Shown one piece after another: positions 12,540 through 24,252 of a DNA stretch of 64,000 nt. The stretch lies in contig NC_060233.1 in NCBI RefSeq assembly GCF_021155775.2, positions 18,672,537 to 18,736,536 on the forward strand, written 5' to 3'. How positions within the stretch are numbered: the first letter of the stretch is position 1; every line of letters begins with the position of its first letter. This DNA is from Neodiprion pinetum (taxonomy: Eukaryota; Arthropoda; Insecta; Hymenoptera; Diprionidae). The notes below the pieces were generated by a model. The model was given only the letters and a program-made list of their open reading frames with translations, was not told the origin of the DNA and did no database searches. A program made the translations under genes and the position numbers.

Positions 12540-13050
12540 GTGTCTACAAGTCAAAAGATCTCGAAATTCAATCCTACATGCGGTGGTTCTACATCACATG
12601 TATTCCACAAGCGGGAGTTATACAAGTTCGTTTTTGCACGCGGCGATTCTACATCAGCAGGGTCGGTCAATTTATACAAGATCTCTACACGAGGCATTTC
12701 TACACGTCCGTTCATCCGAAATTTGTTTTAACATGCAGCGATCCGACATCGGCAGGTTGGGTTCGTTTCAACGGTCTTATTTGCACAGAATAACAAGCAT
12801 GGCCTCTCGCAGAATCACAACGAAGGTTTATTCATACCTCTGTAGAACATATTGTGTAGGTAAATCTCGTTCTATAGAAATGAATCCGTATTGGAACAAA
12901 TCTGAATTATTCTTATCAGACCGCCACATATAGAAACCAACCCAACTTGCTCATGTACGACCGCCACATCCAGAAAAAAATCAGTAGAATAACCACGTGT
13001 AGAATCGAACTTGTAGAACTTATCGATTGTAGAAAAAGTTGGCGAAGAAT
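12540..13050. repeat. Two inverted arrays of a degenerate 15-bp minisatellite
   Basis: From about 12543 to 12710 the motif TTCTACA recurs in one orientation at close to 15-bp spacing (for example 12573, 12588, 12604, 12619, 12648, 12684, 12699). From about 12900 to 13050 the same unit recurs in the opposite orientation (TGTAGAA at about 13009 and 13028, with related units between). The consensus unit is roughly TTCTACAAGTTCGAT. Because 15 is a multiple of three, all frames show a five-residue periodic peptide, so the short overlapping open frames here are artefacts. The same unit appears in the fold-back element at 63637-63954. Confidence 0.7.
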
Positions 13051-13059
13051 CAATCCTCC

Positions 13060-16000
13060 TCCTTTGTGGCCACTGTCTAGTCCTTTTGGATAACAATACG
13101 GTAATGTTGGTTAATAAAAGGAAGAGAAGAACAAACCTTCCAGCCCCCGAGCATATCGATCAGATTGTAATCAGTGATACATTTACGGCAGGTCATCTCT
13201 TCAGATATGGGACCTTTAACTCAGCATTTTCCATAGTTCAATGTCAGTGGCTTATAGATAGCTAAAAGAATGATGGGTTCGTGAAGGCTGGTCCAACGAC
13301 TGGTTGATAGATATCCTGTGTAACGATTCGAATATACCCGTTAAATAATCAACACAAGGACTGATGAGAATTTGACTCGTGGAGTTAGATACGTGATGTA
13401 TTTCTTCACCAGTTTTACCGATCTTCATGAGAAGCTGGTCTCTGTGCCAACAAATCTTTGCGAAGTACAACGTGCGAAAGTTCTAGTCTCCCAGTGATCG
13501 ATCTTCGATAATGCAAAAAAGAGTAATTTAGCATTTGGACAAACATTTTGGTTAAGGTCATCTACGGAAGATCGTCACTAATAGGTAACTAAAAGTTAAG
13601 TTACCATCAAGACAAACATTTAAAACACGAAAAGTAAAAACTTCAACAAAAATACAGAAATTAAAGAGAGACTATTTAAAAAGAAAAAAACAAAATAAAT
13701 AGAGTGAAATCCGAGAAGCAAGTTTACCAATGAAAAGACAATTAGCATTTATAATTTTAAAATTATACACCTGTTTAAAGAATCTACATATGGAATGGAT
13801 GAACGAATGAATCTTAAACTTAAGGACGGCACATGTTTTAACTATTGGAGGCAAAAATAAAAGAAATCGTGCTACGTTTATCTTACATCCAGAAATATGT
13901 GTATAGTTTATTTTCAAATTAATTAAGTGAATAAAATATTCTTGTACCTGCTGTGTCCTTGGCACTCAAGGCCTTAGTATATACAATATTTTCTTTTTAA
14001 TTAACTGATTTTTGTTCTTTTTAATGACTCAGGATTAATATCCGATTAAATCTAAATTTCATTTCAAATTTATGTCATATTCATACCGTTTCCCGTATAC
14101 AAACCATACTTAGATAATAAGTGAAATAGCATACGAATATATTCTAGAAATGAACACACGCGTGTCTTGCATTACCAGCGCGTTCTTTCAGAAGCTAGCA
14201 GGCTAAGGGCCTTGGATTCCCACAGGTAAAATATATTTCGTTTTCGAATAAGGTAGCTGGCTTGTTTCAGACCCATATCAGTACAGAATATTTCTTTCCA
14301 ACTTATAGTTTACGAATATCAGTAGAACTATACAGACTGATCCCGCTTTCTATAAATTGTTGCATGCCAATGGTCACAGCTGTATATTTACAACCTTTTT
14401 CAATTTATATTATTCTCATCCTGTTGAGAGGCCAAAAAAACGTACGCAAATCTTTTATGATATATTCAAACATGTGTAATCAAGTGCAAACTTGCAGCAG
14501 TACCTTTCCAGGCAACAACTCTGCCTCATAATCAGACGTTTCTGTTGTAAGATACCGTAACGTAAATTATCCCTTCTCTAAAATATATGCAAAGACATAG
14601 AATGACATTTTAATGTCCTGTGTAATAAGCCGGAGGTCTACTTTCCCACTAGCTTTGACTCAAGGGTAAAATCCAATGAACAAATGGGTAGATTTTGAAA
14701 TAATCATTCTAAGGGTAAAGTTTACCTATTGGCCTTGATGCCAGAACATTTTCGAGAGCTAATTGGAGATAATAAATGGAAGTGTTAGCAAGTCTCATTC
14801 TTACAAACGAATAAAGGGTCAGTGTAGAATCGGTCAAGTAGAGTCGGAGTCAATGATACGGTTAAGTAAAAATCAAAGAGCAGTTGAATAAAAATCAGAG
14901 AGTTGAATATATGGTACTGACCGAAGAGTCAAGTAACTTTTAATAATCAGAAAATCAACGTGATTACAAAAAACAGTCAAAATTTTCGAGTGAATAATAG
15001 AAACCAAGACGTGAATCTTGGCAAAGTAAAATGGAGGTTCGAAAGAAACAATCTTACCTTGCCTCTCTTTTGCATTTAAATGTTTGTCTTCTGTAAGGGA
15101 ATCATATTTTATCCTCGATTGCTATACTTTATCAATCAATCAAACATTTCAATGAACATTTATTTTTTGTGCTTGATGAATAATTAGTTTTTGTGATAAC
15201 CTTTATGATTGCGAGTTAGAAATTTTAACTCTTCTATCAAAGATCATCCCTCAATAGACATTATCATAAACAGCTCCGTATCTTCATTCATATAACGTAC
15301 ATACCGCTAAACACATGGGTATGCCCACACAGCCCGAGATTATTAACATAGTTCAAAGAAAAATGAACTTTATTTATAATAATATCATCTTTATTCATTT
15401 GATGAAACGGTAATCCATCATGCATATCTCTAAATCTAGACGTGACCCGCCGATGTTTAGTTTAGTGTCTTGTAACCTGGCGTAAATTTCGATATACAAC
15501 ATTCACCTAGGTTATGAGAAACATGTGAGAGCTAATTAGTCTTCATTTTGGTGAAAGCATAATAAAAAATATTAAAAGTTGGCTAGTAACCCAGTTCATT
15601 ACAATACGCGTGCCGTATAGATGTATTCGCATCTGAAATCGTTACATTCCAAGGTAAACAAGAAAGGTTATAAGAAATAAACAAGAGATGAAGTTCACTT
15701 CAGTTTGAAAGACGTCTTTACCTGTCTGAAGATTCCAAGGAAGGTCGCGATCGCCTGGCCGTTAGCCGATCAGCTACTTCATACTATAAGTCCATGAGCA
15801 GATGATTAACATAAATGTTCGACCAGCGTGTATCGGGGTTTCCGGAAGGCTCGGCACTTGTATACTGTCACAATCGAGACGGGACGGGATTCCTTGGCCC
15901 ACTGCCATTTACTCGACAACCGTAGTATTGCCGACCTAATTTATTGAAAAATTAACTAGAATTAGCTATAAGCTCTCGGAGCTTCAAGTCCTGTCCCTGT

Positions 16001-16539
16001 TGAATATCACCACCTGTCAGTTGTGATACCAAGAGATCTTACCATTTCGATATTGCTGAAGAATCGATTTCGTTTTTGACGCAGTCCGATAGTTCTGATT
16101 CATTTAGGAAATATATTGAATTTAATTTTGGAGGTCAGTACTCTAGAAATTTGTAAAGCAAACACCTGATTTAACTCGAGTGCGAGGGGTGAAGCACTCT
16201 CAAATTATAATTTGTTGAAGCCAAAATCAGTTAAAATAAGTCTGGCTTTTATTTGCCAAGTACCGCTTAATGATCTATAATGTATTTCCTTTCTATTTCA
16301 CGTATCTTTTTAGTACGATAAGAAGAAATCATTCATTTTAGATAAAATTGTTTCACATTGATCCCTAACAAAAATCACGGCGAATAACTGTGCAACGCAG
16401 CACAAATATCAAAGAATCTAAAAGAATGTAAAATAAACGGCGACTAACGAAAAATAGGGTAAGATAGCATTCGAATCTATCCGCGTCTATAACAGCTTGT
16501 AGGGCGTCAGGAAACATCGGAACGAGTCAGGCCTTCCGC
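13060..16539. other. AT-rich intergenic DNA, nothing recognised
   Basis: No open frame with a recognisable domain, no paired repeat ends and no RNA gene noticed over about 3.5 kb. Confidence 0.4.
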
Positions 16540-17215
16540 TGTTTTATTGTTGAAAAATTCAACACAAGATTTGTAATCACTAACCCAATAAATGCAGTAG
16601 ATTTAACCCCATGCAGTAGGAGTTTAAAAATGAAATTGGCAAACCAGTTCTTTTGACTGGTCTGGTAGTTCTAGTGTTAGAATTAGCATTTTGACCGCGC
16701 AGACGATCACCAATTTTGGTAAAAATCTTTGTATACAACTGATGCGACTATCAACAAAATTTCCTACATTTTATTTTTCAAATATTTTAACGTACGATTC
16801 GTAATCACCGACTCCAAAAACACCTCTACACAAATTTAAATTAAAATCACGGATGTAATATTCTGAAAAGTTGTCCACCATTGTTGCAAAATGTTTTGTG
16901 CCCGCCATTTTTTTTTTTTTAGCAAGATCAGATATAAAATTCATAATCAACGATTGTAAAAATCTGACGACACAAATTTCGTGCAGATTGGATGAAATAT
17001 CAGAAACTTACTCCGCCAATTTGTGACATAAAATTCGAAATCAGTAATCCTATAATTCACGGTACACAAATTTCTCTGTACATGGGATCAAATTTTTGAA
17101 AATTGACCTGCCATTTCGTTTTTAAAACACCCAACGCAAGAGTTGTAATCAGCATCTCCAACAATTTAAAAATACGTAACTTTGTCAAAATCGGACAAAA
17201 ATGTCATTGAATTAA
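16540..17215. repeat. Degenerate tandem repeat, about five units of roughly 100-150 bp
   Basis: A phrase of the form 'gattcgtaatcaccgactcc' recurs in the same orientation near 16572, 16796, 16932, 17034 and 17147, each followed by a CACAAATTT-like segment and a stretch related to CCGCCATTTT. Units are strongly diverged. The phrase also resembles the repeated unit in the palindromes at 40633-42028 and 44430-44797 (there GGAATCAGCGACTCC and similar). Confidence 0.6.
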
Positions 17216-18560
17216 AAAAATCGAAATTAATCTCCTTCTTCTGCAGGTTTAATTAAATGCTAAAAATATAAAAATGAATGAAACAACTATTGCGTTTTTA
17301 TTATACGAGTAAATAAAATGATGTGGCATGTATTATAAGTGCTTTACCCCTCGCTTGAGCGTCTCTGCAATTGAATCCAATTTGAATAATTCTGAAATGG
17401 TTTGATTTTTAATGTAAACGGGAAAAATCCACACCTTTGCATATTTCTCTATACTCTTTTTCTGTGTGTTTATTGCATTCCAGGGCTGCCACTGAGTCGC
17501 TGAGTCAACCACTAGTAAATTTTTCTTTGACTTTCTTCGAATTATGTCACTTTTACTACAATTTTTGTCCCTTCGAGTTCAAAAAACTATATTAGTTTTC
17601 AAATTGGAAATCACAGAAACCTCTCCTCTTTCAAACTTACTGTCTTACGAGTCCATCTGATTTCAAATTTCTCACCAAAGTGCGTTACTTCACAACTTGA
17701 AAGCCTAAGGAAGTTAGCATTTATCATTGAAATAAACCCATCTTCACCGATTTTTGGGATAGAGCTTCAAAAATAGAATCTGAGAATTTCCCGCGCCTTC
17801 ACTTTCGTGTCAATCACACGTGGTGAAGAGCCAGGAAAAAAATAGTTTTTGCAATACCTGCTTGGAAAGTTCAGTTTTGGAAGCCTATGAAGCGTGCGTG
17901 ATGTGCCTCATTTCCAAACTGAACAGAAAAGCAACGTCAGTACATTGAAACGTATGCGGCTATTTTCGTAACCTGGGCATGTGAGAACACCACGTTATCG
18001 TAAGTGTCTTTGCCTAATTGAGTTGTAATTAGAGAAGGATAAGTAAAATAAATAGGATTTCCTCTAGTGGGCTAAAAGTTGGACCAGTCTCGCCGACCCG
18101 AAAACACTGATCTCTCTAGAGACCGTCATAGACTTGGGAACGACCGGAGCTGCCTTGGACGTAGACAAGAATCTTCCACCGTTGCTCCTATAGATAGAAA
18201 AGGGCAATGCAGCCGATACTTTCCCCTTAGAGACAAGGGTTTCAAATTATTGCTACCTAATCGAAGACACGAGTAAAAGCCAGTGCTTCCTTTTAACTAT
18301 GGACTCGCGAAATCCAGAGCCGCCTCACTCGACAGACTTGGGCATAGAAGCCGAAGCTAATATTTCCTAAAATAACCAAATCGACAGCTAAATTACGGAC
18401 CAGGGCTGTAGCCATGGCCCGGTCAGGCTGCGTTTCACCAATCATAGTTCCCGGAAACAACTTTTCCAGTGTCGCCGAACTATCACAGACGAGTTCACGC
18501 TGTCTGTTAACTCTATCCCATATCGATTTGCCTGCAATGATAACGAACTAAAGAAGCAAA
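17216..18560. other. Unassigned; GC-richer block at 18070-18540
   Basis: The first part is AT-rich with nothing recognised. From 18070 to 18540 the composition becomes more balanced and codon-like, with a 65-codon open frame on the plus strand (18079-18276). I found no domain on either strand. It may be a decayed retroelement or a non-coding exon. Confidence 0.35.
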
Positions 18561-18879
18561 TACATTGAAGTTTCTTACAATAACGATTTAATTAATCGAA
18601 GAATTGTGCTCCAGGCAAAATGATACTAAGAAAATCATGCAAAATCAAGGTAAATTAAATTAAAATAAAATACTACAGAATTCGTCGGTTCTGCTCCTAC
18701 GATTTATAAGTGTTTAAAATTTTTCTTAACTGTTCATGCTAACCTTTTCTCATCTATCATTTAAAATCCCGTGATATCGTCGTGAACTTGGCTGTTGATT
18801 TGACTCTACGATGAATCTAAGCGCTATGATTGAAAATTCATATTGCAAAATTGACTCCTACTTCGGAAACGATTTATAG

Positions 18880-19300
18880 ACAAACGTCGTCTCGTCGAAT
18901 GACATAGCTCGGCGCTCTGCCTGAGATCTGCTGACTGGTGCTTCTGGTGCACCACTATTTATACTGCCTGCGGCTCTTCCATTGCATTACGCCGTCGCGG
19001 TCAGACTCGCGATTCCGTGCCCGTATCTCGTGAGCTGTTGCGTCCTGTCGGTGTCCTACAAGTCCGCTTGGTGGCATCGACTCAGCTGTTTTCGGTGTTT
19101 GTTGTTTCTGCGCGGTATTCGTGTTCTATTCCACGAGCTTGCCTGCGTCCTGCAGTGTCCTTCGACCACGGTCTTACATACAGGTCTGGCAACGAAGCCA
19201 ATTTTCTACAGAGCGGCGTGGTTCTCTTGCTGTCCGTGGTTTTTAGTGTTTGAAATAGCCATGTCGCGGCACTGCTATCTAGGGATGTACGTGGGGTAGG
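18880..19300 (+). other. GC-rich block with TATA-like box; possible promoter/5' exon or solo LTR
   Basis: TATTTATA at 18955-18962 is followed about 25-30 bp downstream by a GC-rich, CG-containing stretch that runs to about 19166. There the terminal sequence of the 23788-24085 MITE family begins (CACGGTCTTACATACAGGTC). The layout resembles a promoter plus untranslated leader, but a solo LTR or other repeat is equally possible. Overlapping frames of 78 and 105 codons have no recognisable domain. Confidence 0.3.
19167..19195 (+). repeat. Isolated end of the 23.8-kb MITE family
   Basis: CACGGTCTTACATACAGGTC followed by TGG matches the left terminus of the element at 23788-24085 almost base for base. 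The match then stops. Another partial copy is at about 32044-32090 (ATACAGGTCTGGAAGCTCCG). Confidence 0.75.
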
Positions 19301-20060
19301 GATGGTAGGGATGAAAATGTGCCAATAACAATATTATTATTACGTTGGCGCTGCATTGCGCACGCGTTGATTATCCATCCCTCGAACACAACGCCGACCT
19401 GGCGGCCACAAAGTGAGATAAATATGTAATGTATCTATGACCAGAGATGAGTAGGGAGATCTCCAACGCTCGGCTTTTCGTGATACCAGCGAAGTCGGAG
19501 CGTCGACGTGACACCTAGGCGGCCACGCATCGAAGGTGCCCCATTTCCGACCCGACACCTAGGCGGCCATGCACTGAAGGTGGCCCACAATCGTGTATAT
19601 ATAGATATACTCGTTCGCTCGAGCAAGTGGTTGCCAATCGCATCCTTGTCCCCGCTCGCACAGATGTTTCCATGAATGCAAGAATTGGAATTTTTTTTGT
19701 TTCAGTTATGAATGTCAGCGAATAAAAGTATCTCCAGATTTGATAAATTTTGGATTCAATTAGCGGACGCTGAACCAAATTAATTAACCATTCCCAGCCC
19801 AAATACTTTTTTTTTCTTTTTTAATAAATATTATTTTTTGATTGATATGAAAATGTGTGACGCCTGGTGTTCTCGAATATTTGTACACGCAGTCTACGGA
19901 AAAATATACGGAGGCAGCTCGATAACATTTATGCAAAATGTGCAATGAGCAAGTGGTTGGGGGAAATTTTTTTTTTCTCGAACTGAATCTTCCAGAGAAG
20001 CATCAGCGAATTCCAAGCAAGCTCCATAAACATACCGAGCAAACGCGCGCTCACGGACGT

Positions 20061-20411
20061 AGCTGTGGTGTGGCTGAGTGGATAACCACATGAGGATGAA
20101 TTTTCAATCACAGGTTTTTGCGCAAAGTTTTCCTGTATTTCAGTTAATTACTGCTGCCTTTGCTATAATACTGCATTCAAGTCTTGAACAAAACACTAAA
20201 AAATAAGTTAACCACTTAATGTAAAACAAAATGTTAGATAGAGCTTAAAATTTAAGCCGGAGTTACATAAACTAAGAAAATTACAAGTGCAACATTGTAA
20301 ATATTGTACATTTATTGTTCATCTAAATAAATATGGTTTCCTCCTCAAAAAAAAAAAAAAAAAAAAAACATGAGGATGGAGTGATGCGGGACACGGGTTC
20401 GATCGCAGTTC
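20061..20411 (+). repeat. tRNA-like (SINE-head) sequence, interrupted
   Basis: TGGCTGAGTGG at 20071-20081 fits the pol III A box (TRGYNNAGYNGG), and GGGTTCGATCGC at 20396-20407 fits the B box. They are separated by about 320 bp, but removing the insertion at 20099-20367 and one copy of its 11-bp duplication brings them to tRNA-like spacing. The sequence therefore looks like a tRNA-derived SINE head or tRNA pseudogene in the loop of the palindrome. No intact cloverleaf is claimed. Confidence 0.6.
20099..20367 (+). mobile_element. 5'-truncated retrocopy with poly(A) tail, 11-bp TSD
   Basis: Flanked by ACATGAGGATG on both sides (20088-20098 and 20368-20378), a perfect 11-bp target duplication. 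It ends in about 21 A residues (20347-20367). AATAAA sits at 20326-20331, about 15 nt before the tail, as in a polyadenylated transcript. The body has no open frame and I do not recognise the source. It is either the 3' end of a LINE/SINE or a retroposed mRNA 3' UTR. LINE-type target-primed retrotransposition is the expected mechanism. Confidence 0.82.
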
Positions 20412-21341
20412 ACTCTTTTTTTTTTATTTTCAATTTAATCCCGGCTTTTTTTTTGTATTTTCGGAGAGAAAAAACAAATCAAAGAAAGAAAATTTCCAGA
20501 GCCGGTCGATTTTTTCCTTCTTTCCTTTTGCTTTTTTTTTACTGAACCCACCTTTTTTGTAATGGGGGTAACCCAGAAGAGAACAAATAATTGAAATCTC
20601 TGGAAGATTCAGTTCGAGAAAAAAAAATTTCCCCCAACCACTTGCTCATTGCACATTTTGCATAAATGTTATCGAGCTGGCTCCGTATGTTTTTCCATAG
20701 ACTGCATGTACAAATATTCGAGAACACCAGGCGTCACATATTTTCATATCAATAAAAAAATAATGTATAATAATAAAAAAAAAAGTATTCGGACTGGGAA
20801 TGGTTAATTAATTTGGTTCAGCGTCCGCTAATTGAATCCAAGATTTATCAAATCTGGTGATACTTTCATTCGCTGACATTCATCACTGAAACAAAAAAAA
20901 TCCCAATTCTTGCATTCCTGGAAACATCTGTGCAAGCGGGGACAAGGATGCGATTGGCAACCACTTGCTCGAGCAACCGAGTATATCTATATGTATACAC
21001 GATTGTGGGCCACCTTCGGTGCATGGCCGCCTGGTGTCAGGTCGGAAATGGGCCACCTTCGGTGCGTGGCCGCTTAGGTGTCACGTCGACGCTCCAACTT
21101 AGCTGGTATCACGAAAAGCCGAGCGTTGGAGATCTCCCTACTCATCTCTGGTATGCCCGTGCCTTCGACTCCGTATTGGTGGCATCGGCTAATCTCGGTG
21201 CCCGTCGGCGTTCATCGCATCTTTACCATGTAGCTGGCAGTTGTCGCTTGTGTCTGTCACAAACAGCTGACCGTTACAATATGCGTGCAATTGTAATGCT
21301 TGATTTTCCGCACTGACGTTTTCTGCAGCGTATGTACACTA

Positions 21342-21976
21342 GGATGGTCCTTGTTTGGGTTGTTGACGATTTTTGTCTGGAGCACCCTCCAAACAATAGC
21401 TTTAAATGATTCAAAACTTATTCGCAAATCTTTTCAGATTTTCATATCAATTCTAACCTATTAGAGGGTGGATTTTCACACTTGAAAAACACATATTTTG
21501 GACACATTCTCAGCATATATCTTATTGTAAGAGTGAAAATGTTTCAAAAAATCTGTAGCTGCGAGGTTTTAGTGAGCATTAGTGCTACTATGTGAGAAAA
21601 AATTTACATCATCATACCATGCAATCTCGATGAATTGCACACCCTCGAAACCTGACTTTTTCCATTTAGAGAAAGTGCAATTTGTCGAAATTACCTGGTA
21701 AGATGACGTAAATTTTTTCTCAGATAGTAGCACTAATGCCCACTAAAACTTCGCTGTTGCAGATTATTTTGAACATTATTACTCTTCCAATAAGATATAT
21801 GTTGAGAATGTGTCCGAAACACGTGTATTTTAAATGGGGAAATATACCCTCTTATAGGTACGGCTTAGAGTTGAGACAATAATGTGAAAAAATTTGAGAA
21901 TTGTTTTCAAATTATTTCAAGTTGATTTGGGGCCGTGACAGAAAAACATCGTCAACACCTTAAATAAGGACCCCCC
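21342..21976. mobile_element. MITE (635 bp) related to the 44-52 kb transposon
   Basis: Bounded by TA on both sides. The termini are GGATGGTCCTT on the left and, reversed, GGGGGGTCCTT on the right, and the arms pair over most of the element (for example ATAAGATATATGYTGAGAATGTG on each side). The right terminal region matches the right end of the transposon at 44254-51736 over about 150 bp, including a CAAATTTTTTCA-type block and a YAAGAGGGTRNATTT block in the same order. It has no coding capacity and is best read as a dependent derivative mobilised by that family's transposase. Confidence 0.8.
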
Positions 21977-21978
21977 TA

Positions 21979-23027
21979 ATGAGTTAGAAGTTCGTGACTG
22001 TATTGGTTATTATCCATGAATGCATCTTGTCATCACTGACTGTCAAAACCAACGAAAACTTTAATCATTCAGACCCCCCTAATGTACACTTTCGAATAAC
22101 TTAATAATTTGAGTTAATACGCACTGAGTCATTGAGCGTAACTGACTTAATTCCAATTTTACAGGCTATGAGTGGCACCTTCGGTGTTTCTTAAATTGAA
22201 CTTTCCTTCACAGGTATTGCAAAAAGTAGCGTGTGTCACATCTGTTAATGGGTGATATCTGACTCATGTAATTACAGGTCTCACGCTAGTGGTACCGTGG
22301 TGGGTGATACCACGACGCTCGAGTGGGGATTGCAGTCGCGCACTTCATAACGAATCAGCTTTAAGAGGGTGTCCTGGTCGATTGTGACATTGATGTATAT
22401 ATCTCTAAATATCGAAGTTCGCGTATCTCAAACGCATAAAAGGGCTTGACAACCCGATTCTATACGCAATTCTCAATAAAAATAGTCATATACATTTGCA
22501 TTTGTCGCAGAAATAAAGAAATGACATGAACTCCACGAGTTTACTATTGCGATTATCCTATTTTTTTCAATTTCAGGAAAAATGTTTAGTACGCATGCTT
22601 CTGGTTTGTTATGCCATGGAATACGCTTTACGAATTTTTATGAAAATCCACAAGCCATAGGCAGAATGCATTAGCCATACAGCTAGATTGGCTTTTTCCA
22701 ATTGTGCATGCGCTACGGTTTCTGCATTCTGGCTATGACCACTGTAATTTTATGTATGCCAATAGCCTATAGATTGTGCAGTGTTACGGTACCGCTAAAG
22801 GACAGAGATAGTCCTGGAGCCGGGCATCTTTGCATGATCAAAAGAGTGGGGAGCAACTGCTTGATGGGGTAAACAATAAGACAAGCGAGGAGGTATACTT
22901 GTATAAGTTACGTGTTTCCCCCTCCAAGGTAGCGATTAGAGTAAGAAGGCTCCTTCTCTCTTATCACAGCTTCAGCTCGGGGCACAGACCGCGCAGTCTA
23001 TGGTAGAGTCCCTACTAGAAAGACTAT
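21979..23027. other. Intergenic DNA, nothing recognised
   Basis: No gene. A short imperfect hairpin lies around 22285-22315 (GGTACCGTGGTGGGTGATACCACGA region) and a partly self-complementary segment around 22655-22740, neither distinctive. Confidence 0.35.
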
Positions 23028-23412
23028 AACAAGGAGCACGAACTACGATTCGAAACGTGGTCCAAGAACCGTCGCTGTTAATTGGTCTAGTGAGACACGA
23101 AAACCACAGTTACGGACTTACATGGGTCATGTCAACTTCACGTTCGCAATGCAATTGAGCCCAGGGCCAAGCGAGATTTAGTGCATTGTACCAACGCACG
23201 AAAGTGTTGTCGGCGCACCTCCCCAGCTCCATTTCACTCCTTCGCCGACAACCCGAAGCGGTTAACATGTCATTGCGTGTTATGTGCTGTGACAAGCACT
23301 CAGGAAGACTGCAGACTTTATGGCTCACTAGCGCCAACTAAGGGTGGCAATTCGTGGACCCCACTTGACTATACGCTCGGCATAGCAGTTCGTGCTCCTT
23401 GTTATAGTTTGC
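23028..23412. repeat. Degenerate fold-back repeat
   Basis: ACTATAACAAGGAGCACGAACT at about 23033-23054 recurs inverted at about 23391-23412, and weaker matching continues inwards (for example GGCGCTAGTGAGCC reversed against GGTCTAGTGAGACA). It looks like an old MITE. The short open frames within it carry no domain. Confidence 0.55.
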
Positions 23413-23426
23413 ATGGTCCACGGTCT

Positions 23427-23735
23427 TATCATAGAATTATAAAGATAGACTGAGCGCTCTTATGAGCCGCTTAAAGCAAACATTTAAAGAACAGAAATAT
23501 GCCGGGAGTACTCCTTTCTCTCTTTGTCGATATTTGTGACGGGGATCGAGGCGGTAGAGGAGAATGAGGCGAAATTATGCGCGTATATCTATAGCTGTTC
23601 CACTTCCACTGCTCCGTTATCTCCCCCCATGACGCCGATTGAAAAGAGAAAGCAGTACTCCCGGTATACCTCTGTCCTTTATATGTAATTGTCAGTGTCT
23701 CTTATAGAAGCGCTCAGTCTATCTTTATAAGTCTA
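23427..23735. mobile_element. Fold-back MITE (about 310 bp)
   Basis: Inverted ends: CATAGAATTATAAAGATAGA on the left against CATAGACTTATAAAGATAGA reversed from the right, continuing as CTGAGCGCT. Inner pairing includes a CCGGGAGTACTSCTTTCTC block on both sides. No clear target duplication. Confidence 0.65.
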
Positions 23736-23787
23736 TGGGTCTTATATACAGGTAGAAAAGAAGACGCGAGAAGACATAACTCTGTAC

Positions 23788-24085
23788 CACCGTCTTACAT
23801 ACAGGTCTGGAAACTCTGGTGGTGGGGGTGTGTCCTCTTATTGAAGCACCGGCCGTTTCGCCTAGTGACCATGAGTGTCGCTGCGATAGAGGTGTTAAGG
23901 CTGTGCGAGAGAGATGGAAACAGGTTGTTGACCGTCCGAGCTGTTTCCGTCTCTCTCACACAGCCTGAATCCCTGTATCGCAGCGACACTCGTGGTCACT
24001 AGGCGAAACGATCGGTGCTTCAATAAGAGGACACCCCCACCACTGAAATTTTGACCGAGTTTCCAGGACTGTGTGTAAGACCGTG
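23788..24085. mobile_element. hAT-like MITE (298 bp) with 8-bp TSD
   Basis: The ends CACCGTCTTAC and CACGGTCTTAC (reversed) are inverted copies, and the arms pair almost throughout, for example GTGACCATGAGTGTCGCTGC and its reverse. The flanks are CTCTGTAC (23780-23787) and CTTTGTAC (24086-24093), an 8-bp duplication with one mismatch that fits nTnnnnAn. Partial copies of its left end lie at 19167 and about 32044, so the family is dispersed. Confidence 0.82.
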
Positions 24086-24252
24086 CTTTGTACTCTTTCT
24101 CAATGAGGATGAGACAGAGAACTAGCCACCATAAGGCGCCAATGTTAAGCTCCGTAGAGTTTTGCAGCGCCTCTGTTGAGTCAGGGCAGAACTAAGGACC
24201 TCCCACCACTGCGATATGCGCGGATTTTGAATCTCATGTTAATGAAAGCAAA

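Larger units (their letters stand above)
19440..21152. mobile_element. 1.7-kb palindromic (fold-back) element
   Basis: Arms 19440-19997 and 20598-21152 are inverted copies of about 555 bp. They begin and end with ACCAGAGATGAGTAGGGAGA and its reverse. They contain alternating blocks such as CACCTAGGCGGCCA-like units (two on each arm) and GGTTGGGGGAAATTTTTTTT next to the loop. A possible 3-bp duplication ATG flanks it (19437-19439 and 21153-21155), which is weak evidence. The loop (19998-20597) holds a tRNA-like sequence split by a younger poly(A) insertion. The frames of 60-128 codons inside the arms are mirrored on both sides and lack domains. Confidence 0.85.

Noticed and set aside
12502..12933. 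Overlapping plus-strand ORFs of 63-116 codons with repeating residues
   Set aside because: They are the read-through of a 15-bp minisatellite in several frames at once, not a repeat protein gene.
12540..13050. CRISPR array
   Set aside because: Units are 15 bp, degenerate and contiguous with no unique spacers, and the DNA is eukaryotic.
18070..18540. Possible ribosomal RNA or retroviral fragment
   Set aside because: Compared from memory with 18S and gypsy proteins on both strands; no convincing alignment.
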